A DNA stretch of 64,000 nt from the NCBI RefSeq assembly GCF_000384035.1, contig NZ_KB913024.1:3249228-3313227 (forward strand), read 5' to 3'. The notes under the pieces were generated by a model. It did no database searches and was not told where the DNA came from. It worked only from the letters and a program-made list of their open reading frames with translations. This DNA comes from Actinopolyspora mortivallis DSM 44261. GTDB lineage: Bacteria; Actinomycetota; Actinomycetes; Mycobacteriales; Pseudonocardiaceae. The position numbers and the translations under genes are program-made. Each line of letters begins with the position of its first letter. The stretch's first letter is position 1. Shown in pieces: positions 1-8,687 of the stretch.

Positions 1-1
1 C

Positions 2-643
<642 letters not shown>

Positions 644-686
644 GCACACGCACTGCCCGCCACGGCCACGAAGGACGGAGGAACGA

Positions 687-1730
687 GTGAAGGCGACCCT
701 GATACACGGGCCGGGCGACATCCGCGTGGAACGGGTTCCCGACCCCGAACTGCATACGAGCACCGACGCGATCGTCCGCGTGACCCACAGCTGCATCTGC
801 GGCAGTGACCTGTGGCCCTACCGCGGGATCGACCTCTCCTCGACGGAGGAGGGACCGAAACGCATCGGACACGAGTTCCTCGGCGTGGTCGAGGAAACCG
901 GTTCGGAGGTGAACTCCCCGCGTCCCGGTGACGTGGTGGTGGCCCCGTTCACCTTCTCGGACGGGGACTGCGCCTTCTGCCGGGAGGGTCTGCCCACCTC
1001 CTGCGTGAACGGGGGAGGCTGGGGGGCCGACGGGGTCGACGGCGCCCAGGGCGAGGCCGTCCGGGTGCCGTGGGCCGAGGGCACCCTGGTCACGCTGCCC
1101 GCCGACGGCGACGACGAGCTGAACGCCTCGCTGCTGACCCTCTCGGACGTGTTCAGCACCGGTCACCACGCCGCGGTGTCCGCCTCGGTGGGGCTGGGAT
1201 CCACGGTGCTGGTGATCGGTGACGGGGCGGTCGGTCTCTCCGGCGTGCTCGCCGCCGACCGGCTCGGCGCGGAACAGGTGATCATCATGGGTCGACACCC
1301 CCGCCGCACCGAACTGGCCCGGCGTTTCGGAGCCACCGATGTGGTCGCCGAACGCGGTCCCGAGGGGGTCGAACGGGTGCGTGAGCTGACCGGCGGCCAG
1401 GGCGCCTCCAGCGTGCTGGAGTGCGTCGGCACGGCGGAGTCACTGGCCACCGCCGTGGACGCGGTCCGCGCGGGCGGAGCGATCGGACGGGTCGGAGCCC
1501 CGGTCTACGAGAACATCCCCCAGCCGGGCCGGACCTTCCTCAAGAACGTGACCATCAGCGGTGGTGTCGCCCCGGCCCGCCACTACATCCCGAAGCTGCT
1601 GCCGGACGTGCTGGAGGGCCGGATCCGCCCGGGACAGGTGTTCGACCACACCCTCGGCCTGGACGAGATCGCCGAGGGCTACCGCGCGATGCACGACCGC
1701 GAGGCACTCAAGGTGTTGGTCCGCCCATGA
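687..1730 (+). CDS. zinc-dependent alcohol dehydrogenase family protein
   Basis: The 347-residue protein has the classical MDR alcohol dehydrogenase layout. The N-terminal GroES-like domain carries the catalytic-zinc motifs CICGSD (Cys38) and GHE (His62, Glu63). The structural-zinc lobe has Cys95, Cys98 and Cys106, a three-cysteine version without the canonical fourth cysteine. The NAD(P)-binding Rossmann turn GDGAVGLSG is near residue 180. It probably oxidises an alcohol or reduces an aldehyde or ketone in the cytosol; the substrate cannot be read from sequence. The ATG start is preceded by GGAGG at 677-681, five bases upstream. It follows the reductase by 43 nt, which suggests a two-gene unit, and ends just before a bidirectional hairpin terminator. 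Confidence 0.9.
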   Translation: MKATLIHGPGDIRVERVPDPELHTSTDAIVRVTHSCICGSDLWPYRGIDLSSTEEGPKRIGHEFLGVVEETGSEVNSPRPGDVVVAPFTFSDGDCAFCREGLPTSCVNGGGWGADGVDGAQGEAVRVPWAEGTLVTLPADGDDELNASLLTLSDVFSTGHHAAVSASVGLGSTVLVIGDGAVGLSGVLAADRLGAEQVIIMGRHPRRTELARRFGATDVVAERGPEGVERVRELTGGQGASSVLECVGTAESLATAVDAVRAGGAIGRVGAPVYENIPQPGRTFLKNVTISGGVAPARHYIPKLLPDVLEGRIRPGQVFDHTLGLDEIAEGYRAMHDREALKVLVRP

Positions 1731-1801
1731 CCGGCTCCTGAACCTCCCGCACGGCGACCCCGCCGGGTCTGCCCGGTGCGGAAAACCGTGTTTCACCGAC
1801 C

Positions 1802-1838
1802 AGGCCCTCCCGTCCGTTCGGGGCGGGCGGGAGGGCCT
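1802..1838. terminator. bidirectional hairpin terminator between convergent genes
   Basis: A 15-bp stem (1802-1816 with 1824-1838, one G-U pair) closes a 7-nt loop. It lies between the convergent dehydrogenase and arginase-fold genes and can end transcription from both sides. There is no strong U-tract, as is usual in actinomycetes. Confidence 0.7.
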
Positions 1839-1844
1839 CGGGGG

Positions 1845-2690
1845 TCACCGGGCGCCGAGTTCGCGCAGCAGTGGGGACAGCGCCTCCACCAGTTCGGCCG
1901 CCCCCGAACTCGCCTCCACAGTGGACGAGGGGCCCGGTTCGGCGACCTGGAACTCGGCCACCTCCAGCCCCACCGGTTCGCGGTCGGCGAGCAGTTCCGC
2001 GACCGCCTCCAGCTGGTCGAGGGTCATCCCGCCCGGAACCCGCTGCTCGGTGGACAGGATGCCCGGCTCCAACACGTCGCAGTCCAGGTGGAGGTAGACC
2101 GGGTGGTCCGCGAGCAGCTCCTCCAGCCGACTCGACATGTCCGGCCCCACCGGCACCGTGGCCACCACCCCGTCGTCGAGCAGCCGTTGTTCCGGCGGGT
2201 CTGGATCACGGACCCCGCCCAGCACCACGTTGTCGGCGGGCAGTCCCGCCCCCAACCCCGAGTCCCACATCCCCGTGGCCCCGGCCAGCGCCATGCCTCC
2301 GAGATAGCCGGTCGCGGACGTGGCCGGGGTGTTGAGGTCGGGGTGGGCGTCCAACCACACCACCCGCACGTCGGGGCGGTGGCGGACGAGTACGGGCAGG
2401 GTGGCCAGGGCGGCGGCGCACCTGTTCATCGCCGTGACCGGTGACAGCCCCGCGTCCAGCAGTTCCTCGTAGCGGCAGGCCAGCCGCCGCAGCTCGGGGG
2501 AGGCCGCGGCCAGCTCGGTCTCCCAGGAGGTGTTCAGCACCGGTCTGGACTGTCCGATAAGGACCGAGTTCTGCCCGGTGTGCCGGGCGAGTTCGGAGCC
2601 GAGCACCCGGGCTCCGAGCATTCCGCGCTCGTTGCGGTCCCCCGCTCGTCCCCGGAACACGGTCAGTGCGGACGTCGCCCCGCGCGCCAT
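1845..2690 (-). CDS. arginase/agmatinase-fold (ureohydrolase family) protein
   Basis: This 281-residue protein matches the ureohydrolase fold, whose enzymes hydrolyse guanidino compounds with a Mn2+ pair (arginase, agmatinase, formiminoglutamase). The second metal motif VWLDAHPDLNTP (Asp114, His116, Asp118) and the third, HLDCDVLEPG (Asp203, Asp205), are present, as is a late Glu in GLEVAEFQ (Glu243). The first motif, normally GGDHS with a histidine ligand, is not recognisable; the equivalent stretch reads SPVTAMNRC. It may therefore be a divergent or altered-metal enzyme. The guanidino substrate is unknown. It is transcribed leftward, 76 nt after the HAD gene, possibly in one operon. Confidence 0.8.
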   Translation of the reverse strand: MARGATSALTVFRGRAGDRNERGMLGARVLGSELARHTGQNSVLIGQSRPVLNTSWETELAAASPELRRLACRYEELLDAGLSPVTAMNRCAAALATLPVLVRHRPDVRVVWLDAHPDLNTPATSATGYLGGMALAGATGMWDSGLGAGLPADNVVLGGVRDPDPPEQRLLDDGVVATVPVGPDMSSRLEELLADHPVYLHLDCDVLEPGILSTEQRVPGGMTLDQLEAVAELLADREPVGLEVAEFQVAEPGPSSTVEASSGAAELVEALSPLLRELGAR

Positions 2691-2766
2691 CGGTCCTCCC
2701 GACGAAAAAACGTTCGACTCCCCGACAACGCGCGGCCTGTCGCTTCCTCCGCCTCACGTCACCCGG

Positions 2767-3441
2767 TCACCGCGCGGGCAACCCGAGCAGCCGCTCGGTC
2801 AGGGTCACGAGATCGTCGGCGGTGGCGTCGGCCGGGGTGAACACGTCGCCGTACTCGCCTTCCAACCTACTGCACCAGCCGGCGGAACATCCGGCCCGCT
2901 TGGCCCCGTGGCAGTCCCAGGCGTGCACCGCGACCAGCGCCATGTCCCGCGGCGCCACTCCCAGCCGGTACGCCGTCGCCCGGTAGATCGCCGGAGCGGG
3001 TTTCCAGAGCCCGGCCTGCTCGGCCGTGACCACCTGGTCGACATGCCGCGCCAACCCCGCCCTCTCCAGGAAGTTCGCGGTGGCCTCCGGATTCCCCACG
3101 GTGAGGCAGCCGACACCGACGCCCTCCTCGGAGAGCCTGCGCAGGGCCGGTTCGGCGTCGGGGTGGGCGGGCATCTCGGCGAAGCCGTCGAGCACGTACT
3201 CGATCTCCTGCTCGCCGGCGGTGTGTCCGGTGTCGGTACGCAGTGCCTGGCGCGCCACGTCGCGGAACGCGCCGAAGTCCCCACTGAGTGCCAGCGCCAT
3301 CGAGTCGCGCTGGAAACGCATGAACCACGCCTGCAACAGCTCCGGGGGTTGGCCGATCTCGGAGAGCCGGGCGCGTAGCGGTTCGATGGTGAGCAGTGTC
3401 TCCAGGACGTCGAAGGCCACGGCGCGCGGTCGGGTACTCAT
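2767..3441 (-). CDS. HAD-superfamily hydrolase (haloacid dehalogenase type II-like)
   Basis: The 224-residue protein has the HAD motifs in order: nucleophile in AVAFDVLETLL (Asp11), motif II LTVGN (Thr114), motif III lysine in LWKPAP (Lys147) and the acidic motif VHAWDCHGA (Asp176). The FDVxETL form and the helical cap between residues 18 and 95 resemble type II haloacid dehalogenases, which remove halide from 2-haloacids, though many relatives are phosphatases. It is cytosolic. The gene diverges from the TetR gene at 3539 across a 97-nt spacer holding a palindrome, so it is the likely target of that repressor. Confidence 0.85.
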   Translation of the reverse strand: MSTRPRAVAFDVLETLLTIEPLRARLSEIGQPPELLQAWFMRFQRDSMALALSGDFGAFRDVARQALRTDTGHTAGEQEIEYVLDGFAEMPAHPDAEPALRRLSEEGVGVGCLTVGNPEATANFLERAGLARHVDQVVTAEQAGLWKPAPAIYRATAYRLGVAPRDMALVAVHAWDCHGAKRAGCSAGWCSRLEGEYGDVFTPADATADDLVTLTERLLGLPAR

Positions 3442-3482
3442 CGGGGTGTCTCCCTCTCGTGTCGGAGTCGGTACGGCGCTAC

Positions 3483-3501
3483 ACTGGTAATACTTACCGG
3501 T
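3483..3501. promoter_or_regulatory. near-perfect palindrome, probable TetR operator
   Basis: ACTGGTAATACTTACCGGT reads as two 8-base arms (7 of 8 matching) around a TAC centre. It lies in the divergent spacer between the HAD hydrolase (leftward) and the TetR gene (rightward), where an autoregulatory TetR dimer would bind. The assignment to this regulator is inferred from position only. Confidence 0.6.
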
Positions 3502-3538
3502 TTGTATAGCTTATGCGAAGGGTAGCGGACCTCCTGCC

Positions 3539-4120
3539 ATGAACGAAACCACGGGCGAACGCGGTCCCACCGCGGACCGGATCCTGCACGCCGCCTCCCG
3601 GCTGTTCTACGAACACGGGATCCGCGCGACCGGGGTGAACGCCGTCGCGAAACAGGCCGGGGTCACCAAGGTGACCCTGTACGCGCACTTCGGCTCCAAG
3701 GACGCGCTGGTCACCGAGCACCTGCGGGCCCGCGACCGCGCCTGGTGCGCCACCCTGGCCCGGTACCTGAGACACCGAACCACCCCCGAACAACGGCTGG
3801 CCGGGATGTTCGAGGCCTACGAGCAGTGGACCGTGGTCGACCGGTTCCGCGGATGCGGTTTCGTCAACGCCGCCGTGGAGCTGACCGAACCACTACACCC
3901 GGGCAGGGAGGTCATCGAGGAGCACAAGGAGGGCATCCGCACGGAACTGCGGGAGATCGCCGAGGCCGCCGGATGCGCGAACACCGACGAGGTGGCCGAG
4001 GAGTGGTTCCTGCTGCTGGAGGGGGCGGTGGTGCGTTGCACCCTGCGCCACGACGTGCTGCCACTGCGACAGGCCCACGAGGCGGCCCGGAGACTGCTGC
4101 CCACCGGGGAAACCGGCTGA
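3539..4120 (+). CDS. TetR/AcrR family transcriptional regulator
   Basis: The 193-residue protein begins with a TetR helix-turn-helix domain: ADRILHAASRLFYEHGIRAT, then VNAVAKQAGVTKVTLYAHFGSKDAL (about residues 32-56). A ligand-binding helical domain follows. Such proteins are dimeric repressors released by a small ligand. The recognition helix end VTLYAHFGSKDAL is canonical. It is divergent from the HAD gene and probably controls it and itself through the palindrome at 3483-3501. The ligand is unknown. The start is the only ATG that keeps the full HTH with a normal N-terminal tail. Confidence 0.9.
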   Translation: MNETTGERGPTADRILHAASRLFYEHGIRATGVNAVAKQAGVTKVTLYAHFGSKDALVTEHLRARDRAWCATLARYLRHRTTPEQRLAGMFEAYEQWTVVDRFRGCGFVNAAVELTEPLHPGREVIEEHKEGIRTELREIAEAAGCANTDEVAEEWFLLLEGAVVRCTLRHDVLPLRQAHEAARRLLPTGETG

Positions 4121-4340
4121 GCGGAGGTCTTTCGCCGCTCGCCGTCGCCACGGACGTGGCTCAAGACAGTCGTGTCCGGGCCGGTACTGCCCGAGAACCG
4201 GAGCTCCGGGGCGAGGGAAACGGGAAGAACGGGAAAAGAATTCACTCTTAAGTTCGACGCAGCTCACTCCTCCGAGTCATACGCTTCCCAGCACTTCGCG
4301 GGGCCAGACCCGACGTCGCGCGGACACGGAAGGGGCTCGC

Positions 4341-7223
4341 ATGTCGGTCCGTGACACCCGTTCGTCCCACTGCCCCACTCCCTCGACCCCACCACCCCCA
4401 CTGGTCGGACGCGCCGAGGAACTCCACACCCTCGTCGAGTTCGTCACCTCCCCACCAGCGGTGGTGCTGCTGGAGGGAGAAGCGGGAGTCGGCAAGACCC
4501 GCCTCGTGCACGAAACGCTGCGGGCCCCGGAGATCCACCACCACAACAGGACCGTCGGCGCGTGCCGACCGCCCCGCGAACCCTTCCCCTACGGCCCGGT
4601 CCTGGACGCCCTCCGCAGCCTGGGCCCCCTGAACCCTCCGACCCCGTTGAACCCGGTGACCGGCGCCCTGCGCCCGCTGCTTCCCGAACTCGACGCCTGG
4701 CTGCCCGCCACTCCCGAACGACTCGGCGACCCGGCCGCGGAACGGCACCGCGTGTTCCGGGGAATACACGCCCTGCTCCAGGCGCTCGGCCCGGTCGTGC
4801 TGGTGGTCGAGGACCTGCACTGGTCCGACGAGCACACCGCTGAACTGCTGCGCTTCCTCGCCCACACCCCGCCGACGAACCTCGTCCTCGTGCTGACCTA
4901 CCGCCGCGAAGAACTGCACGGTCCCCCGCTCGGGGTCGCCTACCGCCCTCCGTGGAACACACGCGGCACCGTGCTGAGCCTGCGACCACTCACCACCGAC
5001 CAGGTCGGCGCACTGGCCGCCCACGTGCTGGGAACCGACAGCGTCTCCCCCGAACTCGCCCGGAAGCTGCACACCCAGACAGCGGGCATTCCCTTCGTGC
5101 TGGAGGAAACCCTGCGGGAGGTCGAGGGGACGGCACCTCCCGGCGCTCTCCCCCGAGACCACCACCCCTCCGAGGGGCACGTCGAGGTCCCGGCACTGCT
5201 GCACGACTCCCTGCTGGAGCGCATGGCCCTGCTTCCCGAAGAGGCCCTGCGTCTCGTCAAAGCCGCCGCCGTGCTGGACGAACCGGCCGACGCGCGCACG
5301 CTCGGACGGATGGCCGAAGTCCTCACGGCCGAACGCGAACTCGTCCACGCGTTGCGGGCCAACGTACTCTACGAGACCCCCGAGGGGACCTACACGTTCC
5401 GCCACCATCTGGCCCACCGCACCGTCTACGGCGGCCTCACCGGCCCGGAACGGACCGAGCTGCACGAGAGGGCCCTGCGTCAGCTGGCCGACCGCGATCC
5501 GCAACCACTGGCCCGGCTGGCCCTGCACAGCAGGGCCAGCGGACGGGTCCGGGACTGGCTGCGCTACGGCGAGGCCGCCGCCGACCGGGCCTGTTCCGAA
5601 GGGGACACGGGAACCGCCGTGGAACTGCTCACCGAGATGCTGTCCGCCGTCACCCCCTCCCCGCGCACGCTGGAACGTCTCGCGGTCAAGTACGGCCACC
5701 TCGCCCCCGAGGAACCACACCGCCCCGGCACGACGGTGGTACTGGAGAAACTGCTCGCCTCCCCCGTACTGTCCCGATCCGCCCGGGGGCGGGTACGCCT
5801 CGGGCACGGGAAGATCCTGCTGCGCACCGGCTCCCTGCACGCGGCACGCTGCGAACTCGAACTGGCAGTGCGTGAGCTGCACGAACACCCCGAGCACGCC
5901 GTCGAGGGCATGTTCGCCCTCTCCCACGTCCACCCGGCCACCACATGCTCCGGGGAGGGACGTCGTTGGTTGGAGCTGGCCGGACGGAGCCTCGCCGAGC
6001 TCCACGAAACTCCCGGGGTCGCCGGTGTACCGACCGAGATGCCGGCTGCCCTGCTGTACCACGGCGAGCCGGCGGACGAGTGGATCGACCTGCTCGACAG
6101 GACCACACGCAGCACCGCCGAACACCACGCGGCGGCGCTGGCACACGCACGGAACGCGGAGGTGCTGCTCTTCCTCGGGCAGTACCACCGCTGCGCGGAA
6201 CAGCTGTGGAAGTCGCGCGCGCACACCCGGAACCACCCGAGAAGGACCTTTCTGGACAGTGTGCTGGACGCGGTCGAGATCGGACTGCGCTGGTTCACCG
6301 GACGGTGGGAGGGGCTGGCGGAACAGGCGAACGAACTGTTGCGGGACAGCCCACGGGGACAACCCCCGGCCGCCCAGGCCTCGCTGGTTCTCGGGCTGCT
6401 GGCCACCGCCCGCGCGGACTGGAAACGGGCCGAACACTTCCTCGGACCCGCTCGGGTGCAACCCTCGGACGGGGCCGTCACCCCCGTCATGCTCACCGCC
6501 TGCGCCGCCCGGGCGCGAACGTGGCTGTCCCGGCAGGACCTTCCGGAGGCGACACGGGAGACCGACCAGGCACTGGCCCTGGTGGAGGACAAGGAGGCAT
6601 GGGTCTGGGCCTGCGACCTCCTTCCCGTGGCAGTTGAGACCCACACCAGGGTCGGCGACCTCCAGCGGGCCCGAGCAGTGGTCGAACGCTTCCGCGCCGC
6701 GACCTCCACCCGGTCCTCCCCGCTCTTCTCCGCCGCCGCTGCCGCTGCCGAGGCGGTGATCCACGAGGCACGCGACGAGATCGACTCGGCGGTCGAACGC
6801 TGGAGAACCGCCCATCGTCGTTACGGCTCGCTGCCCCGGCCGTACAGCGCCGCGCTCGTCGCGGAAAGGCTCGTGCGGCACTCCCCGGAGGGGCTGGGAA
6901 CCCCCACCACGGGCGTGGTGGAGACGGTTCGGGTCTTCGAACGGCTCGGAGCCACCGGAGACGCCGCCCGGTGCAGGCACCTGTGGCGGGCTCGCGGTAA
7001 CGGCACCCCGACACGACGGGGGCGGAGGGGCTACGGAGACCGACTCTCCCCGAGGGAGCGGGAGATCGTCGAACTCGCGGCCCGGGGCCACACCAACCGG
7101 GAGATAGCCGCGAACCTGTTCCTGTCCCCCCGCACCGTGGAACAGCACGTGGCCAGGGCGATCCGCAAGCTCGGGCTGCGGAACCGTACCGAGCTGCTGC
7201 GCGAGGACAACACCGAGACGTAG
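4341..7223 (+). CDS. large ATP-binding LuxR-family (LAL) transcriptional regulator
   Basis: This 960-residue protein has an N-terminal AAA/NACHT-like ATPase and a C-terminal LuxR helix-turn-helix. The P-loop is GEAGVGKT (residues 46-53) and Walker B is VVLVVEDLHW (152-161). A helical, TPR-like middle follows. The last 60 residues contain LSPREREIVELAARGHTNRE and the recognition part LSPRTVEQHVARAIRKLGL. The LAL family contains pathway activators of antibiotic clusters and of maltose use. No biosynthetic cluster is attached here, so its target is unknown. The upstream spacer has AAGAACGGGAAAAGAATTC, an A-rich stretch. There is no response-regulator receiver domain. Confidence 0.92.
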   Translation: MSVRDTRSSHCPTPSTPPPPLVGRAEELHTLVEFVTSPPAVVLLEGEAGVGKTRLVHETLRAPEIHHHNRTVGACRPPREPFPYGPVLDALRSLGPLNPPTPLNPVTGALRPLLPELDAWLPATPERLGDPAAERHRVFRGIHALLQALGPVVLVVEDLHWSDEHTAELLRFLAHTPPTNLVLVLTYRREELHGPPLGVAYRPPWNTRGTVLSLRPLTTDQVGALAAHVLGTDSVSPELARKLHTQTAGIPFVLEETLREVEGTAPPGALPRDHHPSEGHVEVPALLHDSLLERMALLPEEALRLVKAAAVLDEPADARTLGRMAEVLTAERELVHALRANVLYETPEGTYTFRHHLAHRTVYGGLTGPERTELHERALRQLADRDPQPLARLALHSRASGRVRDWLRYGEAAADRACSEGDTGTAVELLTEMLSAVTPSPRTLERLAVKYGHLAPEEPHRPGTTVVLEKLLASPVLSRSARGRVRLGHGKILLRTGSLHAARCELELAVRELHEHPEHAVEGMFALSHVHPATTCSGEGRRWLELAGRSLAELHETPGVAGVPTEMPAALLYHGEPADEWIDLLDRTTRSTAEHHAAALAHARNAEVLLFLGQYHRCAEQLWKSRAHTRNHPRRTFLDSVLDAVEIGLRWFTGRWEGLAEQANELLRDSPRGQPPAAQASLVLGLLATARADWKRAEHFLGPARVQPSDGAVTPVMLTACAARARTWLSRQDLPEATRETDQALALVEDKEAWVWACDLLPVAVETHTRVGDLQRARAVVERFRAATSTRSSPLFSAAAAAAEAVIHEARDEIDSAVERWRTAHRRYGSLPRPYSAALVAERLVRHSPEGLGTPTTGVVETVRVFERLGATGDAARCRHLWRARGNGTPTRRGRRGYGDRLSPREREIVELAARGHTNREIAANLFLSPRTVEQHVARAIRKLGLRNRTELLREDNTET

Positions 7224-7302
7224 GCGACGTCGGGGACGAGTCCGTCACGGAGCCGGACGGGGTGATCCGGACCCTCCCTCCGCCCCTCCGCGAGCGGGGC
7301 CC

Positions 7303-8283
7303 TCACATCGGTTCGGCCAACGGCTCGCTGACGCGCTCGTTGTTCTCCGACGTCCGGCGTTGTGCGGCGTAGGCTCCCAGTAGGACGAGTACTCCACCCA
7401 CGATCTGCACGGCACCGAGGTGTTCACTCAGCAACCACCATGCCAGCACGGTGGCCACCACGGGTTCCAGGTAGGCGATCGCTCCGGCGACGGGGGCGGA
7501 CAGCTTACGGACGGCCAGGATCCCGGTCAGGTAGGCGAACACACAGCTGAACAGCACGATCCATCCCACGCCGAACAGGGCGGGCACCGTCTGACCGGCC
7601 AGTTCGATCCGTCCCCCGAGAACCGACCAGTCGATCGTCCACGGAGCGACGACGGCAGTGATCACCCCTGTCGCGATCAGGAGACCGTAGGAGGCCAACG
7701 CGCGCGGATCCACCTCTCCGCCGGTGTCGGCCAGCAGGAAGAACGCGGCCTGGCAACAGGCGGCCCCGAACGCGAGCAGTATCCCGACGGGGTCCAGGGT
7801 CAAACCAGCCCAGACCTCGACCACCGCGGCCAAACCGACCACGGCGATCACCACCCCGACAGCCGAGCTTCTGGCGACGGGCCTGCGTCGCACGAACCTG
7901 GTCCATCCCAGAACCAGCACCGGCGCCAGGAACTCGATGAGCAGGGCGACTCCGACCGGAATCTTGGCGACCGCGACGAAGTAGAACCCCTGCACCCCCG
8001 CGATGGCGATCAGACCGTACCCGAGCAGAAGCTTCGGAGCCCGGCGCGGGATGTCGACGTGTCGGATCGCGAAAGGCAGCATCAACAGTGCTCCTCCCGC
8101 CAAACGCAGCCAGGTGACCTGCAACGGCCCCAGACCCGCGTTGATCAGTGCCTTGGCGACCGGCCCCGAGCCACCGAAGCAGAAGGCCGAGGCCACCGCC
8201 ATGATCACCCCGACGGTCCTGGGACTGTAGGTCCTCGCCGGGACGCCACCGCCCGCCGCGTGTTCGCGTGAGTCAGCCCGCAC
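7303..8283 (-). CDS. EamA/DMT-family membrane transporter
   Basis: The protein has about ten hydrophobic segments in two EamA repeats, for example GVIMAVASAFCFGGSGPVAK near the N-terminus and GAIAYLEPVVATVLAWWLLSE near the end, typical of DMT permeases that export amino acids or metabolites across the cytoplasmic membrane. I start it at the GTG at 8283 (326 residues) because GGAAGGAAG lies about 10 nt upstream. A longer frame to 8469 would run through the promoter palindrome. The substrate is unknown. It is a single leftward gene with its own regulated-looking promoter. Confidence 0.85.
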   Translation of the reverse strand: MRADSREHAAGGGVPARTYSPRTVGVIMAVASAFCFGGSGPVAKALINAGLGPLQVTWLRLAGGALLMLPFAIRHVDIPRRAPKLLLGYGLIAIAGVQGFYFVAVAKIPVGVALLIEFLAPVLVLGWTRFVRRRPVARSSAVGVVIAVVGLAAVVEVWAGLTLDPVGILLAFGAACCQAAFFLLADTGGEVDPRALASYGLLIATGVITAVVAPWTIDWSVLGGRIELAGQTVPALFGVGWIVLFSCVFAYLTGILAVRKLSAPVAGAIAYLEPVVATVLAWWLLSEHLGAVQIVGGVLVLLGAYAAQRRTSENNERVSEPLAEPM

Positions 8284-8343
8284 GCCCGATCTTCCTTCCC
8301 GGTCCCCACACTCCCCGTCTCGGCTGCCCCTCACCGTGGGAAC

Positions 8344-8378
8344 AGTATACTCATTAAAAAACCAACCAAGTGGTTTTT
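8344..8378 (-). promoter_or_regulatory. promoter with overlapping inverted repeat for the DMT transporter
   Basis: Reading leftward, a perfect 22-bp inverted repeat (8357-8364 AAAAACCA and 8371-8378 TGGTTTTT, 6-nt spacer) is followed by a good -10 hexamer TATACT (8344-8349). The repeat covers the place of the -35 box, so a bound repressor would block the polymerase. The AT-rich arms stand out in this G+C-rich window. No regulator gene is adjacent. Confidence 0.6.
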
Positions 8379-8629
8379 CAAGGGCTTGATGACGTCCCCC
8401 GACTTCGTCCTCCCCGAGTCCACCCCCGACCGTCCCGCTCTCGGGAGACCTCACATCAGGAAGGGACAAGCGGCCCCGGAGATCCTATGCGCACACAGAC
8501 TCCGGTGAGAGTGTCGAAACAAAAAACCGAACAGTTTCTTATGTGCTGGATCAGCGTCACCTGGCTACATCCCACACGACGCTTCGGGCACCGACACGAC
8601 CACGCCGAACACCGGCCGCACACACGTGT

Positions 8630-8660
8630 GAACGGAGGGCCCGGGGAGGGCCCTCCGTTC
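8630..8660 (-). terminator. hairpin terminator after the subtilisin gene
   Basis: A perfect 13-bp stem (8630-8642 with 8648-8660) closes a GGGGA loop 28 bases after the protease stop codon. Confidence 0.7.
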
Positions 8661-8687
8661 GTCCGGTCACTCAGTGCCCGTCAGGCT

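Larger units (their letters stand above)
8284..8687. other. intergenic region between DMT transporter and protease
   Basis: This 404-base spacer holds the transporter promoter and palindrome (8344-8378), the protease terminator hairpin (8630-8660) and a CACACGTGTG palindrome at 8620-8629. I see no gene in it. Confidence 0.6.

Noticed and set aside
4248-7148. 966-residue open frame on the minus strand opposite the LAL regulator
   Set aside because: It has no motif and a typical shadow composition; the + strand has P-loop and LuxR HTH.
8284-8469. 62-residue N-terminal extension of the DMT transporter
   Set aside because: It would translate the promoter palindrome and -10 box; a good ribosome site points to GTG 8283.
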